Assembly (NCBI GenBank): GCA_013202295.1
Contig: JABMRT010000194.1
Location: 1 to 32,762, forward strand
Direction of reading: 5' to 3'
Length of the DNA: 32,762 nt
Source: Candidatus Zhuqueibacterota bacterium
GTDB taxonomy: Bacteria > Zhuqueibacterota > QNDG01 > JABMRT01
Shown here: positions 16,443 to 24,334 of the stretch, piece by piece
Position numbering within the stretch: position 1 is the first letter of the stretch
Layout of the letters: every line of letters starts with the position of its first letter
The notes under the pieces: generated by a model
What the model was told of the DNA's origin: nothing
The model's input: only the letters and a program-made list of their open reading frames with translations
Database searches by the model: none
Program-made: the position numbers and the translations under genes

Positions 16443-17518
16443 AAAAAATCCTTACCCACTATCTGGTGCGTCAATTCGCGGCTGTCTTTTTACTCTGTCT
16501 CGGGGCGGTGTTGGCGATCTATATCGTCGTGGATTTGATCGAAAACATGGATGGATTCATTGATCGAAAAGTGCCCTGGATCCAAGTTCTACTTTACTAT
16601 ATATATTATATACCCTATATCCTTTTTCTGATTTTGCCGGTGGCCACAATGCTGGCCACAGTATTTTCAGTGGGCAATATGGCCCGGCACAATGAACTCG
16701 TTGCCATGAAAGCGCTGGGCATCAGTTTGTACCAACTGGTCTCTGTGCTTTTGGTGTTGGGATTTTTTGTAAGTATTGCGGGATTCTTTCTGGCGGAAGT
16801 GGTAGTGATTCAATCCAACCGGAGAAAAGCGATCATTGAAATGGAGTATTTGAAAACACAGCGGCAGAGAACGAAGAACATTTTCCGCAATCTAAAAATT
16901 CAGGAGCCGCCCGATAAAATCATTTCGATCGGGACATATGACAGCACTAAGAAGATTGCTAAAATGGTCCGCATTGAAACGTTCAATCAGAATGCGCTGG
17001 TTCATCGCATTGACGCCCCGGAGATGATTTGGAAAGAGGAGCAATGGGAAATCCAATCAGGATACGAACGTCGATTTATTGAAGACAGAGAAGAGGCCGC
17101 CTCAATTGATACACTCATTCAATTTTCATTTCAGTTTCGGCCCAGGGATCTTCAACTGGCACACTCCGCCCCGGAAGAGCTTTCCCTTTTCGAACTTCGC
17201 CGCTTTATTAACCGAATCCAACAAAGCGGACAGGAGGTGAATCAATGGATGACCGATTATTACATGCGCGCGGCGTTCCCGTTTGCCAACCTGTTTATTG
17301 TACTGATCAGCGTATCTCTGGCCTACAACCGGAGAAAGCGAAGTTTGACAATTGGGTTTGGTATTGCACTGATGATCATCTTTTTTTACTTTGGATTGAT
17401 CAAGCTGGGGCAGACCATGGGCCACAACGGATCTCTCTCTCCCTTGATTGGGGCGTGGATTGGTAATGGTGTGGCATGTGTACTGGGATGTGTGAATCTC
17501 GTTGCTGTACGAAAATAA
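16439..17518 (+). CDS. lptG: LptF/LptG family permease, second subunit
   Basis: Partner permease of the LPS exporter, 359 residues from the ATG at 16439. This start is preferred to an in-frame extension back to 16310 because it forms the ATGA overlap with the lptF stop, and because MKKILTHYLVRQFAAVFLLC is the usual N-terminus. Membrane segments are at ~12-32, ~50-80 and ~100-122, with GNMARHNELVAMKALGISLY as the coupling-helix region contacting LptB. A periplasmic beta-rich domain follows, then the last three helices from about residue 270 (NLFIVLISVSLAYNRRKRSL). No long helical insertion is seen, unlike its partner. LptB, LptA, LptC and LptD are not in the window. No terminator separates it from rpmH, whose own promoter begins 2 nt after the stop. 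Confidence 0.92.
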   Translation: MKKILTHYLVRQFAAVFLLCLGAVLAIYIVVDLIENMDGFIDRKVPWIQVLLYYIYYIPYILFLILPVATMLATVFSVGNMARHNELVAMKALGISLYQLVSVLLVLGFFVSIAGFFLAEVVVIQSNRRKAIIEMEYLKTQRQRTKNIFRNLKIQEPPDKIISIGTYDSTKKIAKMVRIETFNQNALVHRIDAPEMIWKEEQWEIQSGYERRFIEDREEAASIDTLIQFSFQFRPRDLQLAHSAPEELSLFELRRFINRIQQSGQEVNQWMTDYYMRAAFPFANLFIVLISVSLAYNRRKRSLTIGFGIALMIIFFYFGLIKLGQTMGHNGSLSPLIGAWIGNGVACVLGCVNLVAVRK

Positions 17519-17519
17519 C

Positions 17520-17549
17520 TTGACATTTATAAAAAAAATCGTATTTTTG
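17520..17549 (+). promoter_or_regulatory. Promoter of the rpmH-rnpA-yidD-yidC operon (Bacteroidetes-type)
   Basis: TTG at 17520-17522, exactly 19 nt, then TATTTTTG at 17542-17549. This matches the TTG-N19-TAnnTTTG consensus described for Bacteroidetes housekeeping promoters. The same bases also read as TTGACA-N16-TATTTT. The implied start is about 50 nt before the rpmH ATG. A degenerate DnaA-box-like TGTGGATTC follows at 17549-17557. Confidence 0.65.
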
Positions 17550-17606
17550 TGGATTCGTAATAAAATGCGATTTATCTTATTATTGTGAGCATGAGGTGAT
17601 ATTTAA

Positions 17607-17753
17607 ATGAAACGAACTTATAATCCCAGCAACCGTAAACGGAAAAACAAGCACGGCTTTCGGTTGCGCATGTCATCCAAGAATGGTCGACTGGTTTTAA
17701 AAAGACGACGTGCAAAGGGACGTAAGAAGCTGACGGTTAGCGCCGAATTCTAA
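17607..17753 (+). CDS. rpmH: 50S ribosomal protein L34
   Basis: A 48-residue basic protein of the large ribosomal subunit. It starts [20 protein letters not shown] and ends [16 protein letters not shown], matching the L34 family nearly end to end. AGGTGAT lies 6 nt before the ATG at 17607. It is the first gene of the operon driven from 17520-17549, and rnpA follows 33 bp downstream, the conserved order in most bacteria. In many genomes dnaA lies just upstream; here lptF-lptG does. Confidence 0.98.
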   Translation: MKRTYNPSNRKRKNKHGFRLRMSSKNGRLVLKRRRAKGRKKLTVSAEF

Positions 17754-17786
17754 ACCAATTTTTTTGGGGACGAGGAGTCTATCGTC

Positions 17787-18212
17787 ATGATTATAGCCGT
17801 TCAGGACAAACCTGTTTCAGGCGAGCAATCCGACACTCAACCCCATCTTCAAAAACGAATCTTTTCGAACAGCCATCATCTGCCAAAACGAGAAATCATT
17901 AAAAAGCCGGATGATTTCAGAATGATTATTCAAACAGGTCAAAAATGGACCGGTAGGTGCGTGATGGTTTTTTATTTGCCCTCAACCGAAAGACGGATTG
18001 GATTTGCTGTCTCCAAAAAACTGGGCAATGCGGTTTTTCGTAATAAAATTAAAAGGTGGATGCGCGAAGCCTACCGCGTACGTAAACACGAAATTGGATC
18101 TTTGCAAATGATTTTAATGGCAAAAAACCGCGCTGTTGAGAATGGATTGGCAGACATTGAAAATGACATGGAAATATTTATAAGAGATGCGGGAGGCACA
18201 TGTCCCTGCTAA
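17787..18212 (+). CDS. rnpA: Ribonuclease P protein component
   Basis: Basic protein that binds the RNase P RNA and helps it mature tRNA 5' ends. It has 141 residues. The conserved RNR-like RNA-binding segment is AVFRNKIKRWMREAYR (residues ~88-103), preceded by RIGFAVSKKLGN. The first ~33 residues, before LPKREIIKKPDDFRMI, are an extension compared with typical 110-125-residue family members. GAGGAG 9 nt before the ATG supports the long start, although an internal non-ATG start cannot be excluded. The 3' end overlaps yidD by 13 bp, implying coupled translation with the membrane-insertion genes. Confidence 0.95.
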   Translation: MIIAVQDKPVSGEQSDTQPHLQKRIFSNSHHLPKREIIKKPDDFRMIIQTGQKWTGRCVMVFYLPSTERRIGFAVSKKLGNAVFRNKIKRWMREAYRVRKHEIGSLQMILMAKNRAVENGLADIENDMEIFIRDAGGTCPC

Positions 18213-18418
18213 AAAACATCGCGCTAATGATCCTTAAAGTTTACAAAAGGATTATCTCGCCCATCCTGCCACAGACATGTCGATTTCATCCCACATGCTC
18301 AATCTATACGTCTCAAGCGATTGAAAAATATGGTTTTATGCGCGGCTCATTATTGGGAACCAAACGCATCGCGAAGTGCCACCCCTTTCATCTAGGTGGA
18401 TTTGACCCCGTACCTTAA
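18200..18418 (+). CDS. yidD: Membrane protein insertion efficiency factor YidD
   Basis: A 72-residue inner-membrane-associated protein that helps YidC-dependent insertion. The family pattern is clear: an amphipathic N-terminal helix (KNIALMILKVYKRIISPILP), then CRFHPTCSIYTSQAIEKYG with the paired cysteines and KCHPFHLGGFDPVP with the third Cys. GGGAGG precedes the ATG inside the rnpA 3' end. yidC starts 26 bp downstream, the standard order. Confidence 0.96.
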   Translation: MSLLKNIALMILKVYKRIISPILPQTCRFHPTCSIYTSQAIEKYGFMRGSLLGTKRIAKCHPFHLGGFDPVP

Positions 18419-18444
18419 CCACTGTAAAATATGGAATTAAGCTT

Positions 18445-20136
18445 ATGAATAAGAACACAATATTTGCATTTTTATTGATCGGACTGGTTCTACTGCTCTG
18501 GCCGCTATACCAAAAGAAGATTCTGGGTGTGGATCCCCAGCAACAGCAGGTCGAACAGATCATATCACAAGAAAGTCCGGATTCTCTACCCGTCAATGAA
18601 TCTCGTTACAAGACCCCTGAACCTGAATCCATTATCAAACCAGCCGCAAAAAAGGTGGCGGTTTTGGATTTATATGATGCCCCTCCAGAAACACTCTATA
18701 TTGAAAATGATCGTTTTAAAGCCGCATTTTCTTCAGCGGGCGGTGGCACAGTACTTAGCTGGCAATTGAAGGATTATCTAAAACTAGAAAAAGACAAACT
18801 CACTGGTGAGGATGTAAAGAAACCCGTGAACTTAATTCCTTCGCGAGAACAGGATGGAAACCTCGGCGTCCAACTTGTCTTCCCCGATGGAGAGACATAT
18901 GATTTGTCACGCCGCATTTTTAAAGTTGAGGAAGCAGACAATCAGAGAATCCGTTTCACCAACACAATAGAAGGAATCGGCACGATTGAAAAAGTAATCG
19001 CCACGGATCCGGGTCGTTATGGGCTGGACGTATCAGTTCAGTTTCAGGAATCCTGGAACCAACCCGGATATGCAGATATTCGAATGGAATGGCGAACCGG
19101 TTTGGCATCCACAGAAAAGCTGGCCAAGGATGAAGACACTTACCATCAGGCCTATGCACTTCAAGGCGGCGAACTCCTCAAAGAAAAAAAGGGCAGTACG
19201 GGTGTTCGCGAGGGCAGTACGGATTGGGTTGCGCTCCGGAATAAATATTTTGTGATGGCGATGATTCCAAAAAACGGTAGTGGCAAGGCCGCATTTCTTG
19301 AGAAAAAACAGGAGCCGGTTGAAGTTGTAGACTATCACGGCAATACTGTGAAATGGAAAGATTTCAATTGTCAGCTATATCAATCCACCAAAGAGGGCAA
19401 AGCGGAGATGACGCTTTTCCTCGGCCCATTGGAACTGGATGTTCTGAAATCATATGAGGTGGGTCTTGAGAAGACCATGGATTTCGGATGGGCGGTCATT
19501 CGCGTGTTCAGCACTCCGCTTTATTATGCGCTCGATTTTCTTGGACGACATCTTGGAAATTACGGACTGGCCATCATCCTGCTCTCCATCCTTATTAAAG
19601 TTGTCCTTTATCCGCTCACACGGAAGAGTTATCAGTCCATGCGTGCGATGCAGGCCCTTCAACCCAAAATCGCAGCATTAAAAGAAAAGCATTCGAAAGA
19701 TCCTCAGCGATTAAACCAGGAAACCATGAAATTGTACAAGGAGCATAAAGTGAATCCGGCAGGAGGATGTCTGCCCATGCTCCTTCAGATGCCTGTTCTC
19801 TTTGCACTATTCCGATTATTCCGAAGTACGATCATGTTCCGCTTGGCCACATTCGGACCGATCAGCGATCTTTCTTCTCCGGATGCGCTGATAAATATGG
19901 GCACTACCTCAGTACATGTCCTGCCGATCCTGATGGGTGCAACTATGTTCGTCCAACAAAAACTTTCGGTTCAGGACCCAAAACAAAAAATGATGGCTTA
20001 CATGATGCCCATCTTTATGACCTTTATTTTTTATCGAATGTCAGCCGGATTAAATCTCTATTATCTCATGTTCAACCTGCTGACCATAGCGCAAGAAGTG
20101 ATTATTAAAAAACCCAAAGCGGAAGCACAGGAATAA
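18445..20136 (+). CDS. yidC: Membrane protein insertase YidC
   Basis: Inserts and folds inner-membrane proteins, alone or with SecYEG. This 563-residue protein is the long Gram-negative form: an N-terminal signal-anchor (residues ~4-22), a large periplasmic P1 domain (~70-340) with FKAAFSSAGGGTVLSWQL, then the conserved five-helix core. The core begins near GNYGLAIILLSILIKVVLYP and continues with PLTRKSYQSMRAMQALQPKI (groove and coiled-coil C1 region, including the basic residue) and NPAGGCLPMLLQMPVLFALF. The C-terminus is short and charged (IIKKPKAEAQE), so there is no extended ribosome-binding tail. Only a weak GGA is seen before the ATG. A strong terminator lies 30 bp after the stop. Confidence 0.97.
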   Translation: MNKNTIFAFLLIGLVLLLWPLYQKKILGVDPQQQQVEQIISQESPDSLPVNESRYKTPEPESIIKPAAKKVAVLDLYDAPPETLYIENDRFKAAFSSAGGGTVLSWQLKDYLKLEKDKLTGEDVKKPVNLIPSREQDGNLGVQLVFPDGETYDLSRRIFKVEEADNQRIRFTNTIEGIGTIEKVIATDPGRYGLDVSVQFQESWNQPGYADIRMEWRTGLASTEKLAKDEDTYHQAYALQGGELLKEKKGSTGVREGSTDWVALRNKYFVMAMIPKNGSGKAAFLEKKQEPVEVVDYHGNTVKWKDFNCQLYQSTKEGKAEMTLFLGPLELDVLKSYEVGLEKTMDFGWAVIRVFSTPLYYALDFLGRHLGNYGLAIILLSILIKVVLYPLTRKSYQSMRAMQALQPKIAALKEKHSKDPQRLNQETMKLYKEHKVNPAGGCLPMLLQMPVLFALFRLFRSTIMFRLATFGPISDLSSPDALINMGTTSVHVLPILMGATMFVQQKLSVQDPKQKMMAYMMPIFMTFIFYRMSAGLNLYYLMFNLLTIAQEVIIKKPKAEAQE

Positions 20137-20165
20137 TCGCTCCCGATATGTGATTTTTGAATATG

Positions 20166-20203
20166 AAAACCCCGGAGCACTTACTGTTGTCCGGGGTTTT
20201 TTA
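20166..20203 (+). terminator. Terminator of the rpmH-yidC operon
   Basis: AAAACCCCGGA (20166-20176) pairs with TCCGGGGTTTT (20190-20200) around a 13-nt loop and is followed by further T residues. It is a textbook intrinsic terminator, placed 30 bp after the yidC stop and 14 bp before the mnmE ATG. Confidence 0.9.
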
Positions 20204-20216
20204 ATTAAGGATATAT

Positions 20217-21599
20217 ATGTTCGCGCGTTTCTCCAACACAATTGCTGCAGTATCCACACCCCGCGGCAAAGGAGGAATTGCTGTCATTCGAATCAGCGGA
20301 GAGGATGCCGCTCCCATCCTGAGAAAGATATTTACTCCGGCAATAAAAGGAACACCCAAACCACGATGCGCACTTCATGGTTGGATTATTGATGGGGCAG
20401 AGCCAGTGGATGAGGTAATCGCTCTCTATTTTCAGAGTCCCAAATCCTACCCCGGCGAGGATGTGGTTGAGATCAGCTGTCATGGCGGATTGTTTATTAC
20501 CGAAAGAATCCTTGAATTAATTGTCCGGAATGGTGCACGGATTGCGAACCCGGGAGAATTTTCAGAGCGGGCCTATTTAAACAGACGAATGGATCTGGCC
20601 CAGGCTGAAGCCGTGGCTGATTTGATTCAAGCCGAGACCGAAGCCGCCCGGCGTGCCGCAGCGTATCAACTGGAGGGCCGCCTTTCAGAACGCATCCGCG
20701 TGATACGGCAAGAGTTGATTCGACTGGGGGCGTTGCTGGAACTGGAACTGGACTTCAGTGACGAGGATGTGGAATTCGCTTCCAGGGATGAAATGGGAGA
20801 TCTTTTCCATTCCGCGCAGAAGGACCTCAAGAGCCTGCTCGACAGTTTTAATCGCGGCCGGGTATGCAGGGAGGGCATCCGCATGGCGATTATCGGCCCT
20901 CCAAATGTAGGTAAATCCAGCCTGCTTAACGCACTCGTGGAAAAAGAACGGGCCATTGTCACCGACATTCCCGGCACCACACGGGATGTGATCGAGGAGC
21001 GGTTGGACATTGAGGGAGTGCTTTTCACTATTATGGACACGGCCGGACTTCGCGAAACCATGGATCCAATTGAAAAGGAAGGAGTGCAGCGTGCCGAAAA
21101 ATCAGCACAAGATGCCGACCTGGTTTTATGGGTTCTGGACGGCAGCGAACCCTTGTCCAATGAAGAAAAACGGATGATCAACCGCCTAGAAGAACCGACG
21201 GTAAAAAAAATTGTTGTACTAAATAAAATGGATCTTGGAATACAAGTAAAACAAGTGATCATCCAGAAGCTTTTACCGGGGAGTCAAATCCTTCGACTCT
21301 CTGTCACCACAGAAGAGGGAATGGTCGAGCTGATTGAAACACTAAAGAAAATGGCCTTGTCCGGAGCGCTACCACACGAGGGGGAAGTCCTGCTCACTCG
21401 CGAGCGGCATCGGGATGGCATTCAGCGAACAATGACACATCTCCAGGAAGCCTGCCAATCCATTGAGAAGGGGATGTCCCAGGAATTTATCGCGTTGGAT
21501 ATCCGAGGCGCAATGGATGCTCTGGGAGAGATCATCGGAGAAACCACAGCGGAGGACATCCTCAATAAGATCTTTTCAGATTTTTGCATCGGTAAATAA
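20217..21599 (+). CDS. mnmE: tRNA uridine-5-carboxymethylaminomethyl modification GTPase
   Basis: Works with MnmG to build the cmnm5 group on U34 of certain tRNAs. The 460 residues show the folate-binding N-domain (TIAAVSTPRGKGGIAVIRIS), the helical domain with NPGEFSERAYLNRRMDLAQA, and a G domain: G1 GPPNVGKSS (~226-234), G2 PGTTRD, G3 DTAG, G4 NKMD. It ends in the C-terminal FCIGK with the catalytic Cys. AAGGA precedes the ATG. It starts directly after the yidC terminator, so it needs its own promoter or read-through. The first parS-like site begins one base after its stop, and its transcript probably ends at the hairpin at 21678-21705. Its functional partner mnmG is the next gene. Confidence 0.97.
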   Translation: MFARFSNTIAAVSTPRGKGGIAVIRISGEDAAPILRKIFTPAIKGTPKPRCALHGWIIDGAEPVDEVIALYFQSPKSYPGEDVVEISCHGGLFITERILELIVRNGARIANPGEFSERAYLNRRMDLAQAEAVADLIQAETEAARRAAAYQLEGRLSERIRVIRQELIRLGALLELELDFSDEDVEFASRDEMGDLFHSAQKDLKSLLDSFNRGRVCREGIRMAIIGPPNVGKSSLLNALVEKERAIVTDIPGTTRDVIEERLDIEGVLFTIMDTAGLRETMDPIEKEGVQRAEKSAQDADLVLWVLDGSEPLSNEEKRMINRLEEPTVKKIVVLNKMDLGIQVKQVIIQKLLPGSQILRLSVTTEEGMVELIETLKKMALSGALPHEGEVLLTRERHRDGIQRTMTHLQEACQSIEKGMSQEFIALDIRGAMDALGEIIGETTAEDILNKIFSDFCIGK

Positions 21600-21615
21600 T
21601 GTTCCACGTGGAACA
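21600..21615. promoter_or_regulatory. parS-like centromere site 1
   Basis: A perfect 16-bp palindrome, TGTTCCACGTGGAACA, differing from the B. subtilis-type parS consensus TGTTNCACGTGAAACA at one base and resembling sites reported in Pseudomonas. ParB proteins nucleate on such sites to organise and segregate origin regions. It begins immediately after the mnmE stop codon. Confidence 0.85.
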
Positions 21616-21677
21616 AAAAGCCAAATATAAACCATTGCATTTCCAGGACTTCTTTTTTAAATTGGATTCCCACGTCA

Positions 21678-21705
21678 CCCCGGGGTAAAAAACTCCGGGG
21701 CTTTT
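21678..21705 (+). terminator. Terminator of mnmE
   Basis: CCCCGG (21678-21683) pairs with CCGGGG (21695-21700), and a G-U and a G-C pair continue inward. CTTTTGTG follows. The stem is GC-rich but the T-run is short. It sits between the two parS-like palindromes. Confidence 0.7.
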
Positions 21706-21723
21706 GTGTGTGTAACCAGGAGA

Positions 21724-21739
21724 TGTTCCACGTGGAACA
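21724..21739. promoter_or_regulatory. parS-like centromere site 2
   Basis: A second identical copy of the 16-bp palindrome TGTTCCACGTGGAACA, 124 bp from the first measured start to start. It lies 24 bp before the mnmG ATG, so bound ParB could affect mnmG expression. The exact duplication in a short intergenic stretch makes chance very unlikely. Confidence 0.87.
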
Positions 21740-21763
21740 CTCAAGCAACGAACAAGGACAGTC

Positions 21764-23668
21764 ATGGTAAAAAAGGATTTTGATGTGATTGTGGTGGGTG
21801 GGGGGCATGCCGGCTGTGAGGCCGCGTTGGCTGCGGCTCGCATGGGAGAGCGGGTATTGCTTGTGACAATGACAATTCAAAATGTTGCCCAGATGTCTTG
21901 CAATCCCGCGATTGGAGGTCCGGCCAAGGGGCACCTGGTTCGTGAGATTGACGCGCTTGGTGGGGAGATGGCCAAGGCAATTGATTCGACCGGCATTCAG
22001 TTTCGCATGTTGAATCAATCCAAGGGACCTGCGGTTTGGGCGCCAAGGGCTCAGGCGGACCGAATTGAGTATTCCGTATGGATGCGGCAGGTTGTAGAAT
22101 CCCAAGACAATCTAACTCTTTTGCAGGGCATGGCTGTGAGTGTCTGGGTGGATGGTGACCAGATCGGCGGAATCGAAACAGAAACCGGGCGAAGGATTTC
22201 CGCCTCCGCAGTGGTGCTGACCTGTGGTACGTTTTTAAATGGATTGATCCACATCGGGATGAAGACGACTCCAGCTGGTCGGGCGGGAGAGTTTCCCGCA
22301 ACCGGGCTGACGGAATCTCTCGTCGCGCTGGGATTTGAAAGTGGTCGTCTGAAAACCGGCACTCCTCCTCGCGTGGATGGGAACACGGTTGACTTCTCAA
22401 AAATGGCGATCCAGCCGGGAGATGACCGGCCCAGACCGTTTTCTTTTCAGACTTCCGAAATAAATACCGAACAAATCCCCTGTTATCTGACACACACCAA
22501 TCCCACAACCCACAAACTCCTTAAAAGCGGTTTGGATCGGTCACCCCTTTACACGGGTAAGATCAAGGGTGTAGGCCCCCGCTATTGTCCCTCCATAGAG
22601 GACAAAATTGTGCGCTTCTCAGAAAAGGAGGGACATCAGATTTTTCTTGAGCCAGAGGGTCGTCGCTCCACCGAATATTATGTGAATGGATTCGCGACCA
22701 GCTTGCCAGAGGACGTACAACTTAAAGCCATTCGAACCATCCCCGGTATGGAGAATGTCTCTGTCACCCGGCTAGGATATGCAATTGAATATGATTTTTT
22801 CCCACCGACTCAATTGAAATCCTCTCTCGAAACCAAAAGGATTTCGGGTCTCTTTTTCGCCGGACAGATCAATGGCACGTCCGGATATGAAGAGGCGGCC
22901 GCTCAAGGTTTGATTGCCGGGATTAATGCAGTGCTCGGCATCCAGAACAAACCACCCTTTGTGGTGGATCGATCGGAGGGGTACATCGGTGTGCTCGTGG
23001 ATGATCTCGTGACCAAGGGCACACAGGAGCCGTATCGGCTCTTCACTTCCCGTGCTGAGTATAGATTGTTGTTCAGGCAGGACAATGCGGATCGTCGGCT
23101 CATGCGCTATGGCCATGAGCTGGGTATTATCTCCGAGAAAACCTATTCCCGGCTCCAGAAGAAGGAGGAGGGGATAGAGCGACTTATGGGAGAGATTCAA
23201 CAGATTAAACCCGATCCAGAAACCATCAATCCTCTTTTAAAAGAAATGGATACCGATCCTATCTCAGAACGGCAGGATCTCATGCGGCTTATCAAGCGGC
23301 CGCAACTCCATCTGATGGATTTTCAAACTCTGCCAGAAATGGCGACACTTATCCAAGAAATGGGAGACATCGCCGAAGAGGTCATGGAGCAGGTTGAGAT
23401 TGAAGTAAAATATGAGGGCTATCTCCGGCGTCAACAGGAGATGGTCCATCGATTTAAAAAGATCGAGGAGAAGATCATCCCGAATACCCTGGATTACAAC
23501 ACACTCTCCGCTTTATCCACAGAAGCGCGGGAGAAACTCGGCGCCATTCGCCCACAGTCACTTGGACAAGCTTCCCGGATTTCCGGTGTGTCACCTGCCG
23601 ATGTGTCCGCACTCGCGGTTTATTTGTCTAAAATGAACAGATCGGATTCACATGTATCCGAACGATAA
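21764..23668 (+). CDS. mnmG: tRNA uridine-5-carboxymethylaminomethyl modification enzyme MnmG (GidA)
   Basis: FAD-dependent partner of MnmE in U34 modification of tRNA. It is 634 residues. The dinucleotide-binding motif is DVIVVGGGHAGCEAA (residues ~7-21), followed by MSCNPAIGGPAKGHLVREID with a conserved Cys and ALGGEMAKAIDSTGIQFRML. Further family motifs are KTGTPPRVDG (with a second functional region), RPMPFSF-like RPRPFSFQ, GRRSTEYYVNG and GQINGTSGYEEAAAQGL. The C-terminal helical domain binds MnmE and tRNA (SLGQASRISGVSPADVSAL). AAGGA lies several bases before the ATG. The 3' end overlaps rsmG by 17 bp. Confidence 0.97.
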   Translation: MVKKDFDVIVVGGGHAGCEAALAAARMGERVLLVTMTIQNVAQMSCNPAIGGPAKGHLVREIDALGGEMAKAIDSTGIQFRMLNQSKGPAVWAPRAQADRIEYSVWMRQVVESQDNLTLLQGMAVSVWVDGDQIGGIETETGRRISASAVVLTCGTFLNGLIHIGMKTTPAGRAGEFPATGLTESLVALGFESGRLKTGTPPRVDGNTVDFSKMAIQPGDDRPRPFSFQTSEINTEQIPCYLTHTNPTTHKLLKSGLDRSPLYTGKIKGVGPRYCPSIEDKIVRFSEKEGHQIFLEPEGRRSTEYYVNGFATSLPEDVQLKAIRTIPGMENVSVTRLGYAIEYDFFPPTQLKSSLETKRISGLFFAGQINGTSGYEEAAAQGLIAGINAVLGIQNKPPFVVDRSEGYIGVLVDDLVTKGTQEPYRLFTSRAEYRLLFRQDNADRRLMRYGHELGIISEKTYSRLQKKEEGIERLMGEIQQIKPDPETINPLLKEMDTDPISERQDLMRLIKRPQLHLMDFQTLPEMATLIQEMGDIAEEVMEQVEIEVKYEGYLRRQQEMVHRFKKIEEKIIPNTLDYNTLSALSTEAREKLGAIRPQSLGQASRISGVSPADVSALAVYLSKMNRSDSHVSER

Positions 23669-24320
23669 AAGAAGCCTTGAAACCGCTCTCCATTTGTTGG
23701 AGCAGGAGAACACTCCCAAAATTCTGAATCAGGTGGATCAATATATCCAATTGCTTCAAGAATGGAATCAGCGGGTCAATCTGATTTCCAAACAAGATGT
23801 CCCGAGATTGATGGGCCGTCATATTCTGGAATCCATCGGTTTGATCGACGTGATTGCTTTTCCAACTGGATCTCATGTTGTGGACATCGGTACGGGTGCT
23901 GGTTTACCCGGTGTGCCGCTTGCGATTGTCCGGCCGGATTTACAGGTAACCCTGATCGAATCCAAACGCAAAAAAATACTGTTTCTCCAGAAGGTGATCC
24001 AAAGTCTGGGATTGGACAATGTCGAGCTGTACCATGGACGGATGGAGGAAACGGTCCTTTCGAATCAGACGGATTTCGCGCTCTCCCGGGCGGTTGCCGA
24101 TATCAGCACTCTATGTCAATGGTCCTTTCCGCTTTTCGAGAATCGCCCCGGAATCTTAATCGCTATGAAAGGGCTTGATATAAATGAGGAACTTGAGGGC
24201 CTGAAAAATACGTTTCTGGCGCTTCATCCGGAACAGATTCCATACCATCCGTTTCCAGGGTTGCCAGATACGCGGGCGGGTCAGCTGATCCAAATCCAAC
24301 TTAATTTACAGACGACATAA
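23652..24320 (+). CDS. rsmG: 16S rRNA (guanine527-N7)-methyltransferase
   Basis: Methylates G527 of 16S rRNA with SAM. It is 222 residues, the usual length. The N-terminal helices contain EWNQRVNLISKQD and RHILESIGL, the SAM-binding motif I is HVVDIGTGAGLPGVPLAI (~75-92), motif II is LIESKRKKILFL, and SRAVADISTLCQW is also conserved. Start and mnmG stop overlap by 17 bp, the classic gidA-gidB arrangement. In many bacteria parA-parB follow; here mfd follows after 14 bp. Confidence 0.95.
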   Translation: MYPNDKRSLETALHLLEQENTPKILNQVDQYIQLLQEWNQRVNLISKQDVPRLMGRHILESIGLIDVIAFPTGSHVVDIGTGAGLPGVPLAIVRPDLQVTLIESKRKKILFLQKVIQSLGLDNVELYHGRMEETVLSNQTDFALSRAVADISTLCQWSFPLFENRPGILIAMKGLDINEELEGLKNTFLALHPEQIPYHPFPGLPDTRAGQLIQIQLNLQTT

Positions 24321-24334
24321 GCGCCATATAAACA

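Noticed and set aside
23513-23521. Perfect DnaA box TTATCCACA inside mnmG
   Set aside because: Isolated, within coding sequence, no neighbouring boxes or AT-rich tract. A single match in 33 kb is not surprising.
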